A stretch of 64,000 bases of DNA from an uncultured Saprospiraceae bacterium (GCA_905480605.1 CAJQRD010000017.1:1-64000); one strand, 5' to 3'; shown: positions 19,460 through 31,690, numbered from the stretch's first letter. Notes: generated by a model not told the origin, from the letters alone. Program-made: numbers and translations.

Positions 19460-19981
19460 ATGAAAGGGAAAAAAGTTGCAGATAGTAAAACGATAATGAC
19501 TGAGTTGATTATGCCAAATGATACCAATCCTTTGGGTAATCTTATGGGAGGCAATTTGATGAGGTGGATGGATATTGCTGGAAGTATCTGTGCGGGCAGA
19601 CATTGTGAATCTCATGTTGTAACAGCTTCTGTTGATCACGTCTCGTTTCAACACCCGATCAAACTGGGAAATGTAATCAGCATTAATGCTACAGTAACAC
19701 GTGCATTCACTACTTCAGTTGAGATTTACTTGGAAGTATATGCCTCGGATATAACGGGTGCAAACACAACTAAGTCTAATCATGCTTATATGACTTTTGT
19801 TGCTTTAGACTCTAATTCATTAAAACCCAAAAAAGTACCTGTATTATTACCCGTTTCTTCTGAGGAACAACGCTTGTTTAAAAGTGCAATTAGAAGGAGA
19901 GAACTAAGGTTGATCTTAAGTGGCCGACTCAAAGCTAAAGATGCTATTGACTTGAGAGCTTATTTCGATGATCTCGATTAA
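19460..19981 (+). CDS. Acyl-CoA thioesterase, hotdog fold (YciA/ACOT-like)
   Basis: A 173-residue single-hotdog thioesterase. The motif DTNPLGNLMGGNLMRWMDIAG near residues 20-41 carries the conserved Asn/Asp region of the YciA/BACH family, and VDHVSFQHPI is the second conserved block. It hydrolyses acyl-CoA thioesters; chain-length preference is unknown. It begins at the base after the lipB stop, with no gap. The C-terminal basic stretch (RRRELRLILSGRLKAKD) is a short extension. Confidence 0.88.
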   Translation: MKGKKVADSKTIMTELIMPNDTNPLGNLMGGNLMRWMDIAGSICAGRHCESHVVTASVDHVSFQHPIKLGNVISINATVTRAFTTSVEIYLEVYASDITGANTTKSNHAYMTFVALDSNSLKPKKVPVLLPVSSEEQRLFKSAIRRRELRLILSGRLKAKDAIDLRAYFDDLD

Positions 19982-20005
19982 TTATTCAGTTGATTGAACT
20001 TAAAA

Positions 20006-20776
20006 TCAGTTTTCTCTACCTGATCTGGTAATAAGATTACTGCTGGCTTGCTGTGTCCCCATCACCAATATGTCTTGGATATTTACATGCACAGGTTGGC
20101 TGGCAATAAAATATATTACCTTGGCTATATCCTTTGAGTTTACAGGTATAAAGTCTTCGTATATTTTTGATTTTTCTTTGTCTCCATCAAATCTTACAAG
20201 TGAGAATTCTGTTTGCTCTACATGACCAGGAGCAACTTGACTTACTCTGACGCCGTACTTATGTAAATCAATTCTCATGGCTCTGGTTAATGCGTCAACG
20301 CCGTGTTTAGTGGCACAATAAACATTGCCTTTTGGGTATACTTCCTTCCCTGCTATTGAGGCGACATTAATAACATGCCCAGAACCTCTTTCAACCATTC
20401 TTGGTGTTACCATTCTCGTCATATATAATAAACCTTTAAGGTTGGTGTCAATCATGATTTCCCAATCATTTATATTGCCAGTATGAATCTCATCAAATCC
20501 TTTGGCAAGGCCAGCATTATTTAATAAAATGTCAATTTTTTTCCACCTGCCTTTTAATTGTGCTATTGCCTTTTTGACCTCTTTTAATTTGCGAACGTCG
20601 AAGCAAAGTGGTAAGACATTGACGGCATATTTTTTTTTGATCTTTTCAGCAACTTGATTCAATTTATGCTCTCTTCGCCCTGTAATTACAAGGTCAAAAC
20701 CATTTTTGGCAAAAATCATGGCACTTGCTTTTCCTATGCCAGAAGTGGCGCCAGTTATCAAAATTGTTTTGGACAT
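20006..20776 (-). CDS. Short-chain dehydrogenase/reductase, YdfG-like
   Basis: A 256-residue classical SDR. The nucleotide-binding TGATSGIGKA (residues 7-16), NNAGLA, and the catalytic Ser and YCATKHG (YxxxK) are all present. The spacing and the phrase VSQVAPGHVEQTEFS fit the YdfG/3-hydroxy acid dehydrogenase group, which oxidises serine and related hydroxy acids with NADP. The exact substrate is not proven. It is 3 nt downstream of the TlpA-lipoprotein gene, in one operon. Confidence 0.88.
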   Translation of the reverse strand: MSKTILITGATSGIGKASAMIFAKNGFDLVITGRREHKLNQVAEKIKKKYAVNVLPLCFDVRKLKEVKKAIAQLKGRWKKIDILLNNAGLAKGFDEIHTGNINDWEIMIDTNLKGLLYMTRMVTPRMVERGSGHVINVASIAGKEVYPKGNVYCATKHGVDALTRAMRIDLHKYGVRVSQVAPGHVEQTEFSLVRFDGDKEKSKIYEDFIPVNSKDIAKVIYFIASQPVHVNIQDILVMGTQQASSNLITRSGREN

Positions 20777-20779
20777 AAC

Positions 20780-22069
20780 TTATAGGTTTAAGCTCTTAAG
20801 TTTTTCAAAAAAGTCTTTTCGAAAAGTAGTATATTCTGAAGTTGCAGGTCCATAAAATCCTGTGTGAATATCAACTATATTATTCTTATCATCTATTAGC
20901 AATAGGGTAGGATAGGAGTGAATTTTATCAAGGAATGAAAACATTTTGCTTGTCTCTTCTTTATCTGCATAACCTCCTAGTAGAAGTGGCCAATTGAATG
21001 CCATTTCTTGCTTGTACTTTTGAAGGATAGAAAAAGCTTTCTTTTCATCCCTGTATTTTTCAAATGCTAAACTAATTATTGCAATATCATTATTGTATTT
21101 CTGGACTTCTTTTAAGAAATTAATTTCATCTCTACAGTTAGGGCACCAAGTTCCCATAATGTTTATCAATTTATATTTCCCTTCGTACTCTGCATCATTA
21201 ATTGATACTGTTTTATTGGCAGAGGACACAAAAGAAAAGTCTACTTTTTCATTTGGAACAGCTTTTGTCATGTTGTACGGATTTGTCAATTCAAAAGCTT
21301 CATCACGTACGGCCATCCATTTAGATTTGTAATGTTTGCCACTTCTAAATTCACCGTAAATAGTATCATTACTTATCTTTCCACTAAACAAGAAAGCATG
21401 AGCTCCATCAAAAACAGATAGTTTCATTTTGTCAGCATAAGCATTACCATCTAAGTATCTGTAATTACCTGTTTCAGTTATAAAAGTTCCACTTAGTTTA
21501 TTGCCATCTTGTACAAATTCTCCAATGGCTGGGTATTGATCATCATTGTCATATTCGAATGTGACCTTCCATTTCCCACCAAATTCAGATGTGGATTTTA
21601 CTTGAGGAATATCAAATCTATGGCTTTCTCCATAGTAAGCAATGAATTTAATTTTATAGTCTTTATTTCTATTTGGTACCTTCCAATTTCCTTCAATTAT
21701 ATTGTCTTCATAAAAGCCATCTAAAGTAGTGTCAAAAGCGACAAACCCAAATTGTAAAGTATCTTTTGCTGTTCTTGGATCTCTTCCGTAATTCACACTT
21801 TCAACCTTAATTCGTTCTTCTCCATTGATAATATAGACATCCATGTTGTTGTTTTCATCATACACTACATCTAAATTAAATGGTAATTTGAAATAATCAT
21901 TCATGCCTTCCGTTTCAGCGGCTGGAATGGAGTCATCTACTTGATCAGGCTCAGTCAATTTCATAACAACGCGCCATTTGCCTGGAGGTAATTTTGTGTA
22001 ATTATTTGGTGTCTCCAAACACGAAGTCAACATTACTATGAAGACTAGCCATAAACTTAACTTTTGCAT
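20780..22069 (-). CDS. TlpA-family thioredoxin lipoprotein
   Basis: A 429-residue lipoprotein with lipobox LTSC at Cys17. The N-terminal roughly 270 residues are a beta-rich region typical of Bacteroidota TlpA proteins. The C-terminal thioredoxin domain starts near residue 285 with active-site WCPNC at 308-312 and a cis-Pro loop SYPTLLL. It is periplasmic-facing and probably transfers electrons to oxidised thiols. It precedes the SDR gene in the same operon. The role of the N-terminal half is not known. Confidence 0.88.
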   Translation of the reverse strand: MQKLSLWLVFIVMLTSCLETPNNYTKLPPGKWRVVMKLTEPDQVDDSIPAAETEGMNDYFKLPFNLDVVYDENNNMDVYIINGEERIKVESVNYGRDPRTAKDTLQFGFVAFDTTLDGFYEDNIIEGNWKVPNRNKDYKIKFIAYYGESHRFDIPQVKSTSEFGGKWKVTFEYDNDDQYPAIGEFVQDGNKLSGTFITETGNYRYLDGNAYADKMKLSVFDGAHAFLFSGKISNDTIYGEFRSGKHYKSKWMAVRDEAFELTNPYNMTKAVPNEKVDFSFVSSANKTVSINDAEYEGKYKLINIMGTWCPNCRDEINFLKEVQKYNNDIAIISLAFEKYRDEKKAFSILQKYKQEMAFNWPLLLGGYADKEETSKMFSFLDKIHSYPTLLLIDDKNNIVDIHTGFYGPATSEYTTFRKDFFEKLKSLNL

Positions 22070-22103
22070 ATTATTGGTTTATAAATACTAAACTGTAGAA
22101 ACT

Positions 22104-23156
22104 CTAAAATGTTGGACAAAAAATCGCTTCATTTTCATGCTCTCCTGAGTATCTTATCGACATTTCAAAAGTGTTGAAATTGAAGGGGCTTTCAAATGTA
22201 TCGGTCATAGGAACATCATAAGACAGTCCTAAAATAAATCCTTGATGAATGACTCCAAAAAGGGGTGTTAAACTTTCCAATCTGGATCCATCGAGATCTT
22301 TGTTACCAGAAACCCAAATACCAAATACAATTCCGGTATTTGATTGCTTAAAATTGTACTGGACGTTTGATCCAATACTCAAAAGTGTACTTTCTCCTTG
22401 TTGCTGATATATAACTCTAGGCTGCCATTCCAAATTAAATTTCAACAATTTGTCCATGCTAAAATGGAAAGTAAACCTAGATAAAAGTGTTTCTGTCAGA
22501 TCAAGGTTTGGATTCGGATTGTTTAGCCTATTGAAAAAAGAAATGTTAGGATTAGTCAAATGGTGAGATGCAAACCCAACATAGTATTTCGTAGTTTTAT
22601 CAATATTAATATAATAGTTCAGACCTAGTGAAACGTCAAAGAATCCAATGTTATTGGGAGGAAGTGTCTCAATTGTTGGTCTGTCAAAACTATTAATCTG
22701 ATCGAATTGATCACCAAAAGTTAGATTGTCGTAATTTATATTTCTTTGAATAACACCAATCTTAATACCTGCACCTATAAAACTTGGATTTTTTTCTGTT
22801 AACCTCTTATGGTAGGCAAAATATCCAGCAATGTTGTTTGTATTTGCCTGAAATTCAGCAACCCGATCACTTGTAAAAAACAAACCTACACCAAAATGAT
22901 CTTTGGAGTTTTTAGCAAAGTTTAACCCAACTTTTGTATCACCGCCTGCAATAAAAGTCTTATATGGTGTATCTATACTGTTGTTCCACTGGTCTCTATA
23001 AACCAAAGACATACGATATGTCCCTTCATAAGCACCCGTGAGAGCAGGGTTCATATGCACAGGGATTGCGAAAAACTGTGAAAAACGTTCATCTTGGGCC
23101 TCTGTCTGTCCAGTAAATGCAAAAAAAGCTATAAATAGAGGTAAAATATATTTCAT
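22104..23156 (-). CDS. PorP/SprF family type IX secretion-associated outer-membrane protein
   Basis: A 350-residue outer-membrane beta-barrel protein with signal peptide (YILPLFIAFFAFTGQTEAQ). The leading block DERFSQFFAIPVHMNPALTGAYEGTYRMS is the standard start of PorP/SprF proteins, and further strands such as VGLFFTSDRVAEF follow the family pattern. Such proteins anchor type B T9SS substrates at the cell surface. Their usual partner, a large adhesin with a gliding-type C-terminus, is not adjacent here. ATG start. Confidence 0.93.
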   Translation of the reverse strand: MKYILPLFIAFFAFTGQTEAQDERFSQFFAIPVHMNPALTGAYEGTYRMSLVYRDQWNNSIDTPYKTFIAGGDTKVGLNFAKNSKDHFGVGLFFTSDRVAEFQANTNNIAGYFAYHKRLTEKNPSFIGAGIKIGVIQRNINYDNLTFGDQFDQINSFDRPTIETLPPNNIGFFDVSLGLNYYINIDKTTKYYVGFASHHLTNPNISFFNRLNNPNPNLDLTETLLSRFTFHFSMDKLLKFNLEWQPRVIYQQQGESTLLSIGSNVQYNFKQSNTGIVFGIWVSGNKDLDGSRLESLTPLFGVIHQGFILGLSYDVPMTDTFESPFNFNTFEMSIRYSGEHENEAIFCPTF

Positions 23157-23401
23157 ATCACAAATCTACAATATTGTATAAGAAAGAAGTGAAATTCTAA
23201 CACTTCTTATAACTAACATATAACGTAATATTGCAATTGATTATTGAATTATCTGGAGGCTAGTTTTTATTAAGATTGGTTCATTGAAGATAGTTTGGTT
23301 TGTATTATATTCAGTTTTGTAAGATATGGAAGTACTCTTGATATTCTAAGTTTTGTTATTACCCATAGACATTGTAAATTCGCGTTAGAAAACTATTTTT
23401 T

Positions 23402-24196
23402 TTGGTCTTGGAAGAAAGTATACTTTATGGTGTCTGCAAAGTTAGTGTAGCGGGCTTGTTGTCAAAGCCTGATTATGGGTCGGCTTTGATTTCGCAATGC
23501 CTATTTGGCGAATTCATTAAGGTTATAAAAACAAAAAATAAGCGTTGGATTAAAGTCAAATGCCTTTGGGACAATACAGAAGGCTGGATAGACGCTTTGC
23601 AGTTTTATATCTCAGAAGATATAAAAGAGAGTGAGACCAAAGATTGTGACGCTTTTGCTTTGGAACTCATTCATGGGTTATATTCCAACAATATGACCTT
23701 GCCTATTTCGATTGGAGCCAATCTTCCAAATTGTGATGGGATAAATTTAAAGTTGCCTTTTGGAAAATTTCAATACACAGGTCAAATAATCAACCTTCAG
23801 CAAACCGTTAATATTCAAACCTTACTCAGTAAGATTGCTGTAAAGTACTTACATGCTCCAGCATTAAATGGTGGGCGTTCAATACTAGGGATTGACTCGC
23901 CAGCCTTGACTCAATTGGCATTTAAAATGATAGGTAAATCCTTACCAAGAACAGCTTACGAACAGTCTGAACTTGGTACAGACATTGGGTTTGTCGCATA
24001 TTCAAAAGTTGGTGATTTAGCATTTTTTGCAAATAAAGACAATGAGATTGTTCATGTAGGATTTATTGTTGAACCAATGAAAATTATTCACGTCCATGGT
24101 AAGGTAAAGATTGATCAGTTGGATAACCAAGGAATATACGATCTTGAAACAAAAAAGTATACTTACAAGTTAAGAACTATTAGAAGAATCCTTTAA
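23402..24196 (+). CDS. SH3 / NlpC-P60-like protein lacking the catalytic cysteine
   Basis: A 264-residue protein. An SH3-type region occupies residues about 10-65, and an NlpC/P60 peptidase-like domain covers the C-terminal half. At the point where the active enzymes have Asp-Cys-Ser-Gly, this protein reads GIDSPALTQ: Ser166 replaces the nucleophile Cys. The later His218 (HVGFIV) and His230/His232 (IIHVHG) are retained. Peptidase activity on wall peptides is therefore unlikely; a binding role is possible. There is no signal peptide. The start is a TTG (23402 or 23408); an upstream stop codon excludes an earlier ATG. Confidence 0.7.
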   Translation: MVLEESILYGVCKVSVAGLLSKPDYGSALISQCLFGEFIKVIKTKNKRWIKVKCLWDNTEGWIDALQFYISEDIKESETKDCDAFALELIHGLYSNNMTLPISIGANLPNCDGINLKLPFGKFQYTGQIINLQQTVNIQTLLSKIAVKYLHAPALNGGRSILGIDSPALTQLAFKMIGKSLPRTAYEQSELGTDIGFVAYSKVGDLAFFANKDNEIVHVGFIVEPMKIIHVHGKVKIDQLDNQGIYDLETKKYTYKLRTIRRIL

Positions 24197-24223
24197 TTTT
24201 TCATTTTGGGGTAAATATTTTGC

Positions 24224-24838
24224 TTATTGAAGTAATGTATTTTCTCCATTTTCATATGTCCAACATTCTTTTAGAATTGAACAATATTTGTAGTTCAATT
24301 TTATTCTATAAATACTTCCTAAGTCTTGACCTTCTCTTTGTTCGATCAATAAGTTTAACATAGTAATTTCTTCTCCTGGAGACAAAAAAACATCTTTAAA
24401 TGAACCAACAGATAAGTCCCCAAATGATAAGTTATCTTGATTTGAAATGAAATCGAAAAGTAGTTTGTTGCCTTCAGTATAAATTTTGTTGTTGTAAGTA
24501 AGTTTAATACTATCAAGTAAAGCTGGTCCAAACCCCTTATTCGTGATTGTTATTTTTACTTGAGTATAATCTATCCCGTCTTTGATATTTGTATTTATTC
24601 CTGTATTAGGAATCAAATAAGGAAAAATAGATGACCTTTGTTGAGTTGCCATTATTTCTTGTTGATCTTTCATGATATTGGCTTGTATTATTGATACACC
24701 AAAAGCACCAAGACTTAAAAGCACGGCAAGAATCGATATTAAATCGGATCTGTCAAAGTTATATTTATAAACAGTTTTAGGCCCAGCGTTTTTTATTTCT
24801 TCTATATCCTGATTTCCTATTTTCTCTTTCATATGCAT
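24224..24838 (-). CDS. Hypothetical membrane-anchored protein
   Basis: A 204-residue protein with a cytoplasmic N-terminus, one transmembrane segment (SDLISILAVLLSLGAFGVSI) near residues 31-50, then a short helical linker and a beta-rich exposed domain. I recognise no family. The repeated small strands (TQVKITITNKGFGPALLDSI) suggest an immunoglobulin-like fold. It is convergent with the NlpC-like gene, with about 28 nt between them. Confidence 0.55.
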   Translation of the reverse strand: MHMKEKIGNQDIEEIKNAGPKTVYKYNFDRSDLISILAVLLSLGAFGVSIIQANIMKDQQEIMATQQRSSIFPYLIPNTGINTNIKDGIDYTQVKITITNKGFGPALLDSIKLTYNNKIYTEGNKLLFDFISNQDNLSFGDLSVGSFKDVFLSPGEEITMLNLLIEQREGQDLGSIYRIKLNYKYCSILKECWTYENGENTLLQ

Positions 24839-24844
24839 TTATAA

Positions 24845-26950
<2,106 letters not shown>

Positions 26951-26979
26951 TCAGTTTAAAGAGTATTTAAAATAATTAA

Positions 26980-27888
26980 TTGAGACGCAGCAATAATAAT
27001 TTACCTCTAATTATACTGGCATTTGCCAATACCTATATTGTCTGGGGTTCCACGTATTTGTTTTCTGCTTTTGCATTAAGACAACTACCTGCTTTTGGAA
27101 TATGTGGTTATCGATATATTATAGCTTCCTTATTGACGCTAGGGATATATCTTTTTATGAAGAAACCCAATAAGCCGAAATTGCTTGAGATACGAAATGC
27201 TGCGCTTGCTGGTTTTGTATTTCTAGGGCTTGGGACAGGAGGTGCCATATGGTCTTTGAATTATTTAGATACTGGATTTACAGCATTAATTATTTCTGGG
27301 GAACCTTTATTGATAGTATTCCTAATGTGGCTTATAAATAAACAAGCTCCCACTATGCAAACTATTTTTGGTATCATAATGGGTATTGTTGGTATTTACT
27401 TATTGGTGTCTCAGAAATCATTGGTTGCAACCGATGACCAATGGCTAGGTATTTTTATGGTGCTTTTATCAATGATAGCATGGGGATTAGGATCCATCTT
27501 TGTGAGCAAAGCCAAGATGCCAGACAATCAATTTTTCAGTACAACCATTCAAATGTTTGTAGGTGGTCTTACCACTTTGATAATTAGTATCATTATTGGT
27601 GAGGAGATGTTGGCTTTGAGTGAGTGGAATGATTTGACAATGATCTCTTTGGCTTTTTTAATTGTATTTGGATCGGTTGTCGCATTTACTTCTTTCAACT
27701 ATCTATTGAAAACTGTTTCTACTGAAAAAGTAGTGACCAATACTTATATCAATCCGATAATTGCTATGCTTTTAGGTTATTTATATAACAATGAAATTAT
27801 AACTGGTCAATCAGTATTTGCGGCAGTTGTTATGTTGGCTGGTGTATTTATTATCAACAGTAATAAAACCAAATCCTTTAAAGGCTAG
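26980..27888 (+). CDS. EamA family drug/metabolite exporter
   Basis: A 302-residue inner-membrane protein with ten hydrophobic segments arranged as two EamA repeats. Early in repeat one is ANTYIVWGSTYLF; repeat two begins near residue 150 (WLGIFMVLLSMIAWGLGSIF). EamA proteins export amino acids or metabolites. The start is a TTG at 26980, 29 nt after the flavoprotein gene, which suggests one operon. The substrate is unknown. Confidence 0.85.
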   Translation: MRRSNNNLPLIILAFANTYIVWGSTYLFSAFALRQLPAFGICGYRYIIASLLTLGIYLFMKKPNKPKLLEIRNAALAGFVFLGLGTGGAIWSLNYLDTGFTALIISGEPLLIVFLMWLINKQAPTMQTIFGIIMGIVGIYLLVSQKSLVATDDQWLGIFMVLLSMIAWGLGSIFVSKAKMPDNQFFSTTIQMFVGGLTTLIISIIIGEEMLALSEWNDLTMISLAFLIVFGSVVAFTSFNYLLKTVSTEKVVTNTYINPIIAMLLGYLYNNEIITGQSVFAAVVMLAGVFIINSNKTKSFKG

Positions 27889-27966
27889 GCTTTACTTTAA
27901 TGTTTAATTGAAATATCAATTATGTTATTTTGTAGGTTTACCCAAATTTCATAATCTTATCTTAAA

Positions 27967-27998
27967 TAAAAAAGCCTTCCAAGAAAACTTGAAAGGCT
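27967..27998 (-). terminator. Terminator for the DUF2795 gene
   Basis: AGCCTTCCAAG and CTTGAAAGGCT form a near-perfect hairpin with an AAAA loop. On the minus strand it is followed by TTTTTTATTT, as expected for transcripts of the gene at 28007-28228. It also lies behind the EamA gene. Confidence 0.8.
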
Positions 27999-28006
27999 AT
28001 TTATTT

Positions 28007-28228
28007 TTAATACTCATCCTCATTAAAGAGGAAGTCATCTTTCCGTGGATAATCTGGCCAAATTTCGACCATGTTTTCGTAGGCATCTCCTTCGTCTTCA
28101 ATCTGTTGCAGATTTTCAATTACCTCTAGGGGTGCACCGGTTCTGATAGCGTAATCTATCAATTCATCCCTTGTTGCTGGCCAAGGAGCATCTTCTAAAT
28201 GATGTGCCAATTCAAGCGTCCAATACAT
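28007..28228 (-). CDS. DUF2795 family small protein
   Basis: A 73-residue acidic protein. The stretch DELIDYAIRTGAPLEVIENL and the ending EIWPDYPRKDDFLFNEDEY are the hallmarks of the Bacteroidota DUF2795 family. These small proteins are highly conserved and of unknown function. It has its own terminator downstream. ATG start. Confidence 0.85.
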   Translation of the reverse strand: MYWTLELAHHLEDAPWPATRDELIDYAIRTGAPLEVIENLQQIEDEGDAYENMVEIWPDYPRKDDFLFNEDEY

Positions 28229-28510
28229 TTAATACTTATTTAAAATTTTTACCAATTGGTACATAATGACCTCAAAATATTTACAAATGTATTAAATTTT
28301 TTATTCGAAAAAAGCTTTTTTAAATAAAATTAATAAAAATGCGTAATGAGTTAATTATCAATATATTATGAGGCCAATTTTTTATTTTATGTTAATTACA
28401 TATCTAATAACTACTTAAGTATTTAAATAATTCCATAATTGCAGAAATTATTTTTTACTTAACCAAATAAATGTAGAAAAAAGTAATTCCCCACAATAAC
28501 AGGCTGCTAT

Positions 28511-29575
28511 TTAGATAATTAGCATGGCATCACCATAACTGAAAAATCTATACTTTTCTTTGATTGCCTCATTGTATGCATCCATAATCAATTCCCTTCC
28601 ACCAAATGCTGACACCATAATTATCAATGACGATTTAGGTAAGTGAAAGTTTGTTACCATTGAATTGGCAATACTAAATTCATAAGGATGATATATGAAA
28701 GTATTTGTCCATCCTTCAGCTTCCTTCAACATACCAGTTGCAGATACTGCAGACTCAATTGATCTCATAGACGTTGTACCGATACTACAAACGCTTTGTT
28801 TGGCTTTTTTTGTAGCGTTAACTATTTGAGCAGTTTCATCTGTAATCTGAAAATATTCAGCTTCCATTTTGTGCTTAGACAAATCTTCAACTTCAATATC
28901 TCTAAATGTTCCTAGACCGACGTGTAATGTTACTTCTGCTAAATTGACACCTTTGATCTCTAACCTTTTCATAAGGCTTTTACTAAAGTGAAGCCCAGCT
29001 GTTGGAGCAGCTACCGCACCTAATCTAGAAGCATAAACAGTTTGATATCTTTCAAAATCACTTGCTTCTGGTTCACGGTTGATATATTTAGGCAATGGAG
29101 TATTACCCAGTTGCTTTAATACAGCTTGATATTCTTCTTCATCACCATCAAAAAAGAATCTGATTGTTCTACCTCTTGATGTTGTATTGTCAACAACCTC
29201 AGCAACAAGTACATCATTCCCTTCTGCATCAGAGAAGTATAATTTATTACCTACTCTTATTTTTCTTGCTGGATCAACCAAAACGTCCCATAATCTAGCT
29301 TCTTTGTTTAATTCTCTAAGTAAGAATACTTCGATTTGTGCACCTGTTTTTTCTTTTTTTCCATACAGTCTTGCTGGAAATACCTTTGTGTTATTGAAGA
29401 TTATTGTATCATCCTCTACAAAATAGTCAAGTAAGTCTTTGAATACTTTATGTTCAATCTTGCCTGTTTCTCTATTGATGACCATTAGTCTTGCTTCATC
29501 TCTTTCTTTTGAAGGATATTTAGCAATTAAATCTTCTGGTAGCTTAAAGTCAAAACTCGATAATTTGGTTTTCAT
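28511..29575 (-). CDS. queA: tRNA queuosine synthesis enzyme QueA
   Basis: A 354-residue S-adenosylmethionine:tRNA ribosyltransferase-isomerase, which makes epoxyqueuosine in anticodon wobble positions. Recognised blocks: [25 protein letters not shown] at the start (its first 20 residues), [12 protein letters not shown], and [18 protein letters not shown] near the end. Length is normal. A -7 element stands upstream, on the minus strand at 29649-29642 (TATTTTTG). Confidence 0.96.
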   Translation of the reverse strand: MKTKLSSFDFKLPEDLIAKYPSKERDEARLMVINRETGKIEHKVFKDLLDYFVEDDTIIFNNTKVFPARLYGKKEKTGAQIEVFLLRELNKEARLWDVLVDPARKIRVGNKLYFSDAEGNDVLVAEVVDNTTSRGRTIRFFFDGDEEEYQAVLKQLGNTPLPKYINREPEASDFERYQTVYASRLGAVAAPTAGLHFSKSLMKRLEIKGVNLAEVTLHVGLGTFRDIEVEDLSKHKMEAEYFQITDETAQIVNATKKAKQSVCSIGTTSMRSIESAVSATGMLKEAEGWTNTFIYHPYEFSIANSMVTNFHLPKSSLIIMVSAFGGRELIMDAYNEAIKEKYRFFSYGDAMLII

Positions 29576-29879
29576 ATTATTACTTACTTTTTAAAATGTA
29601 TGTGCAATATTAATTCCTAGGTCTTTGCCTGAAATAAGCGGCAAAAATAGAAAAATTGCATTAAATGTTTTTGTAGAACTTGCTCATTTTGAAAGTATTC
29701 CATGCTAAATGCAAAATAATTCTATTTAGATGAGTTTTTCTCGTTCATCTAGCTATAAAACATGCACTTTCTGGAAGTTTTAATAGATAAGTTCATTTGA
29801 ATTAATCGTTAGCAGATGATAAAAGTTCATTTATCTAATAAATCTTTATAAAAAAGTTACATTTTCTTACATTACATCC
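29576..29879. other. Divergent intergenic region between queA and the ABC permease
   Basis: About 300 nt between oppositely oriented genes. It holds a TATTTTTG -7 element for queA on the minus strand at 29642-29649. I see no RNA gene, no hairpin terminator and no further ORF with coding character. Confidence 0.5.
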
Positions 29880-31151
29880 ATGATTTCAGGTTTAAAATTT
29901 ATGATTGTTTTCGGAAAGGTCGTATTCGAAAGTACAAGACAGGCATTTCACTCTTTAATTTCTAATAAGTTAAGAACCTTTCTTTCCTTAATTGGGATTA
30001 CAATTGGAATATTTGTAATAGTTGCTGTTCGATCAGCAGTTGATTCTTTACAGGCTAACGTAAAAGAAGGTATTTCTGAATTGGGATCTGACGTGCTTTA
30101 TGTTGAAAAATTTCCTTGGACGAGTACGACAGAAGATAACTATTGGAAGTTTTTGAAACGACCAGAACCATCGCTCGATGATTACAAAGCTATTAAGGAA
30201 AGATCTAATTTTACTGATAAGACTTCCTTAATTGTAAATTCAAATGCTGGAACATTGACCTATCGCTCAAGTTCAGCCAGGGCAGACGCCATGCTTTGTA
30301 CATCACATGAATATCAGGAAATTCAGAAATTAGATTTTGCAAAAGGTAGATACTTTACACCCAATGAGTCTAATTCTGGGGCGGATAAAGTAATATTAGG
30401 TCATACATTGGCTAAGGAGTTGTTTGGAAAAATAGAACCAATAGGAAAACAGCTAAAAATGAAAGGTAGAAAATACAATGTCATTGGTGTCTTAAAAGAA
30501 GAAGGCGAAGGCATGTTTAATTTTGTAAATTTTGACGGGGTAGCATGGATTCCATTAAATACAGGAAGGAAATTTATAAATATTCGCCAACCAAGGGTAG
30601 ATAAATCACTAGTAATTAAGGGCAAAGAAGAAATTGATCTAGAAGACCTTAAGAGTGAAATAACAGGAATTCTAAGGTCTAAACGAAAGTTAAAGCCAAG
30701 AGAGGACGATAACTTTTCGCTTATGGAAATGAGTTCTATAAATCAATCACTTGAAGGCTTCTTTACTACTTTAAACACTGCAGGTTTTATAATTGGATTC
30801 TTTGCGTTGCTTGTAGGAATGTTTAGTGTGGCAAATATCATGTTTGTATCAGTAAAAGAAAGAACTGGTCAGATAGGGGTTAAAATGGCTATTGGGGCTC
30901 AGAAGTTTGTAATACTTTCGGAGTTCTTAATAGAAGGTATCATTCTATGCATGATCGGTGGATTAATGGGTTTGGCTTTTGTTTATGGGGTCGTTACGAT
31001 TATTTCTACGGTGAGCCCATTCAAAATGGCTTTGACTGCTGATAATATTGCTTTTGGCGTCGCTATATCATTATTGGTAGGTTTGGTGTCCGCAATTATT
31101 CCAGCTGTCCAAGCTTCAAAATTAGATCCTGTTGTGGCAATCCGAAAATAG
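29880..31151 (+). CDS. MacB/FtsX-type ABC transporter permease
   Basis: A 423-residue inner-membrane permease. One N-terminal transmembrane helix (NKLRTFLSLIGITIGIFVIVA) is followed by a large periplasmic MacB-PCD domain (about residues 60-280) and three C-terminal helices with the FtsX signature. The core VKERTGQIGVKMAIGA is in the cytoplasmic loop. It is a MacB-type mechanotransmission permease; no ATPase gene is adjacent. ATG start. A bidirectional terminator lies after it. Confidence 0.87.
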   Translation: MISGLKFMIVFGKVVFESTRQAFHSLISNKLRTFLSLIGITIGIFVIVAVRSAVDSLQANVKEGISELGSDVLYVEKFPWTSTTEDNYWKFLKRPEPSLDDYKAIKERSNFTDKTSLIVNSNAGTLTYRSSSARADAMLCTSHEYQEIQKLDFAKGRYFTPNESNSGADKVILGHTLAKELFGKIEPIGKQLKMKGRKYNVIGVLKEEGEGMFNFVNFDGVAWIPLNTGRKFINIRQPRVDKSLVIKGKEEIDLEDLKSEITGILRSKRKLKPREDDNFSLMEMSSINQSLEGFFTTLNTAGFIIGFFALLVGMFSVANIMFVSVKERTGQIGVKMAIGAQKFVILSEFLIEGIILCMIGGLMGLAFVYGVVTIISTVSPFKMALTADNIAFGVAISLLVGLVSAIIPAVQASKLDPVVAIRK

Positions 31152-31230
31152 ATCGCTGAATCAATGCTGATATTGTTGACATTTAACTACGTTAAAACTT
31201 TGGTAAACGAGGTTGAAATAAAGGCATAAA

Positions 31231-31260
31231 AAAAGCCAAGTAATTAATTACTTGGCTTTT
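31231..31260. terminator. Bidirectional terminator between the ABC permease and rplT
   Basis: A perfect 22-nt palindrome, arms GCCAAGTAATT, at 31235-31256, with A residues on the left and T residues on the right. It suits transcripts from both sides. Confidence 0.85.
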
Positions 31261-31279
31261 TTTATTCTTCGTATATAGG

Positions 31280-31624
31280 CTATGATACTTTAGCAACTAT
31301 TGCTTTGAAAGCTGTTGGATGATTCATTGCTAAATCAGCCAATACTTTTCTGTTTAAGTCGATTTCATTCTGCTTTAAAGCATACATGAATTTAGAGTAT
31401 GACATTCCTTCCATTCTTGAAGCGGCATTGATTCTTGCGATCCAAAGTCTTCTGAATGCTCTTTTCTTGTTTCTTCTGTCCCTGTAAGCATAACACCATG
31501 CTTTTTCGACAGCGTTTTTGGCAACTGTATAAACGTTGCTTCTTGCACCAAAGTAACCTTTGGCTGCTTTTAAAATTTTCTTTCTTCTTTTTCTAGATGC
31601 TACTGCATTTACTGAACGTGGCAT
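31280..31624 (-). CDS. rplT: Large ribosomal subunit protein bL20
   Basis: A 114-residue basic protein of the 50S subunit. It begins [20 protein letters not shown] and contains [18 protein letters not shown], the standard L20 block. It binds 23S rRNA and in many bacteria represses its own operon. It is the last gene of infC-rpmI-rplT. Length is normal for the family. Confidence 0.97.
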   Translation of the reverse strand: MPRSVNAVASRKRRKKILKAAKGYFGARSNVYTVAKNAVEKAWCYAYRDRRNKKRAFRRLWIARINAASRMEGMSYSKFMYALKQNEIDLNRKVLADLAMNHPTAFKAIVAKVS

Positions 31625-31690
31625 ATTTTACGGTTTTTTGATTTCAAGGGACTATCATTGGATAGTCTTGGCCTCAAATCAATTAAAAAA

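Noticed and set aside
27908-28129. Plus-strand ORF over the DUF2795 gene
   Set aside because: It is antisense to a recognised conserved gene and its terminator.
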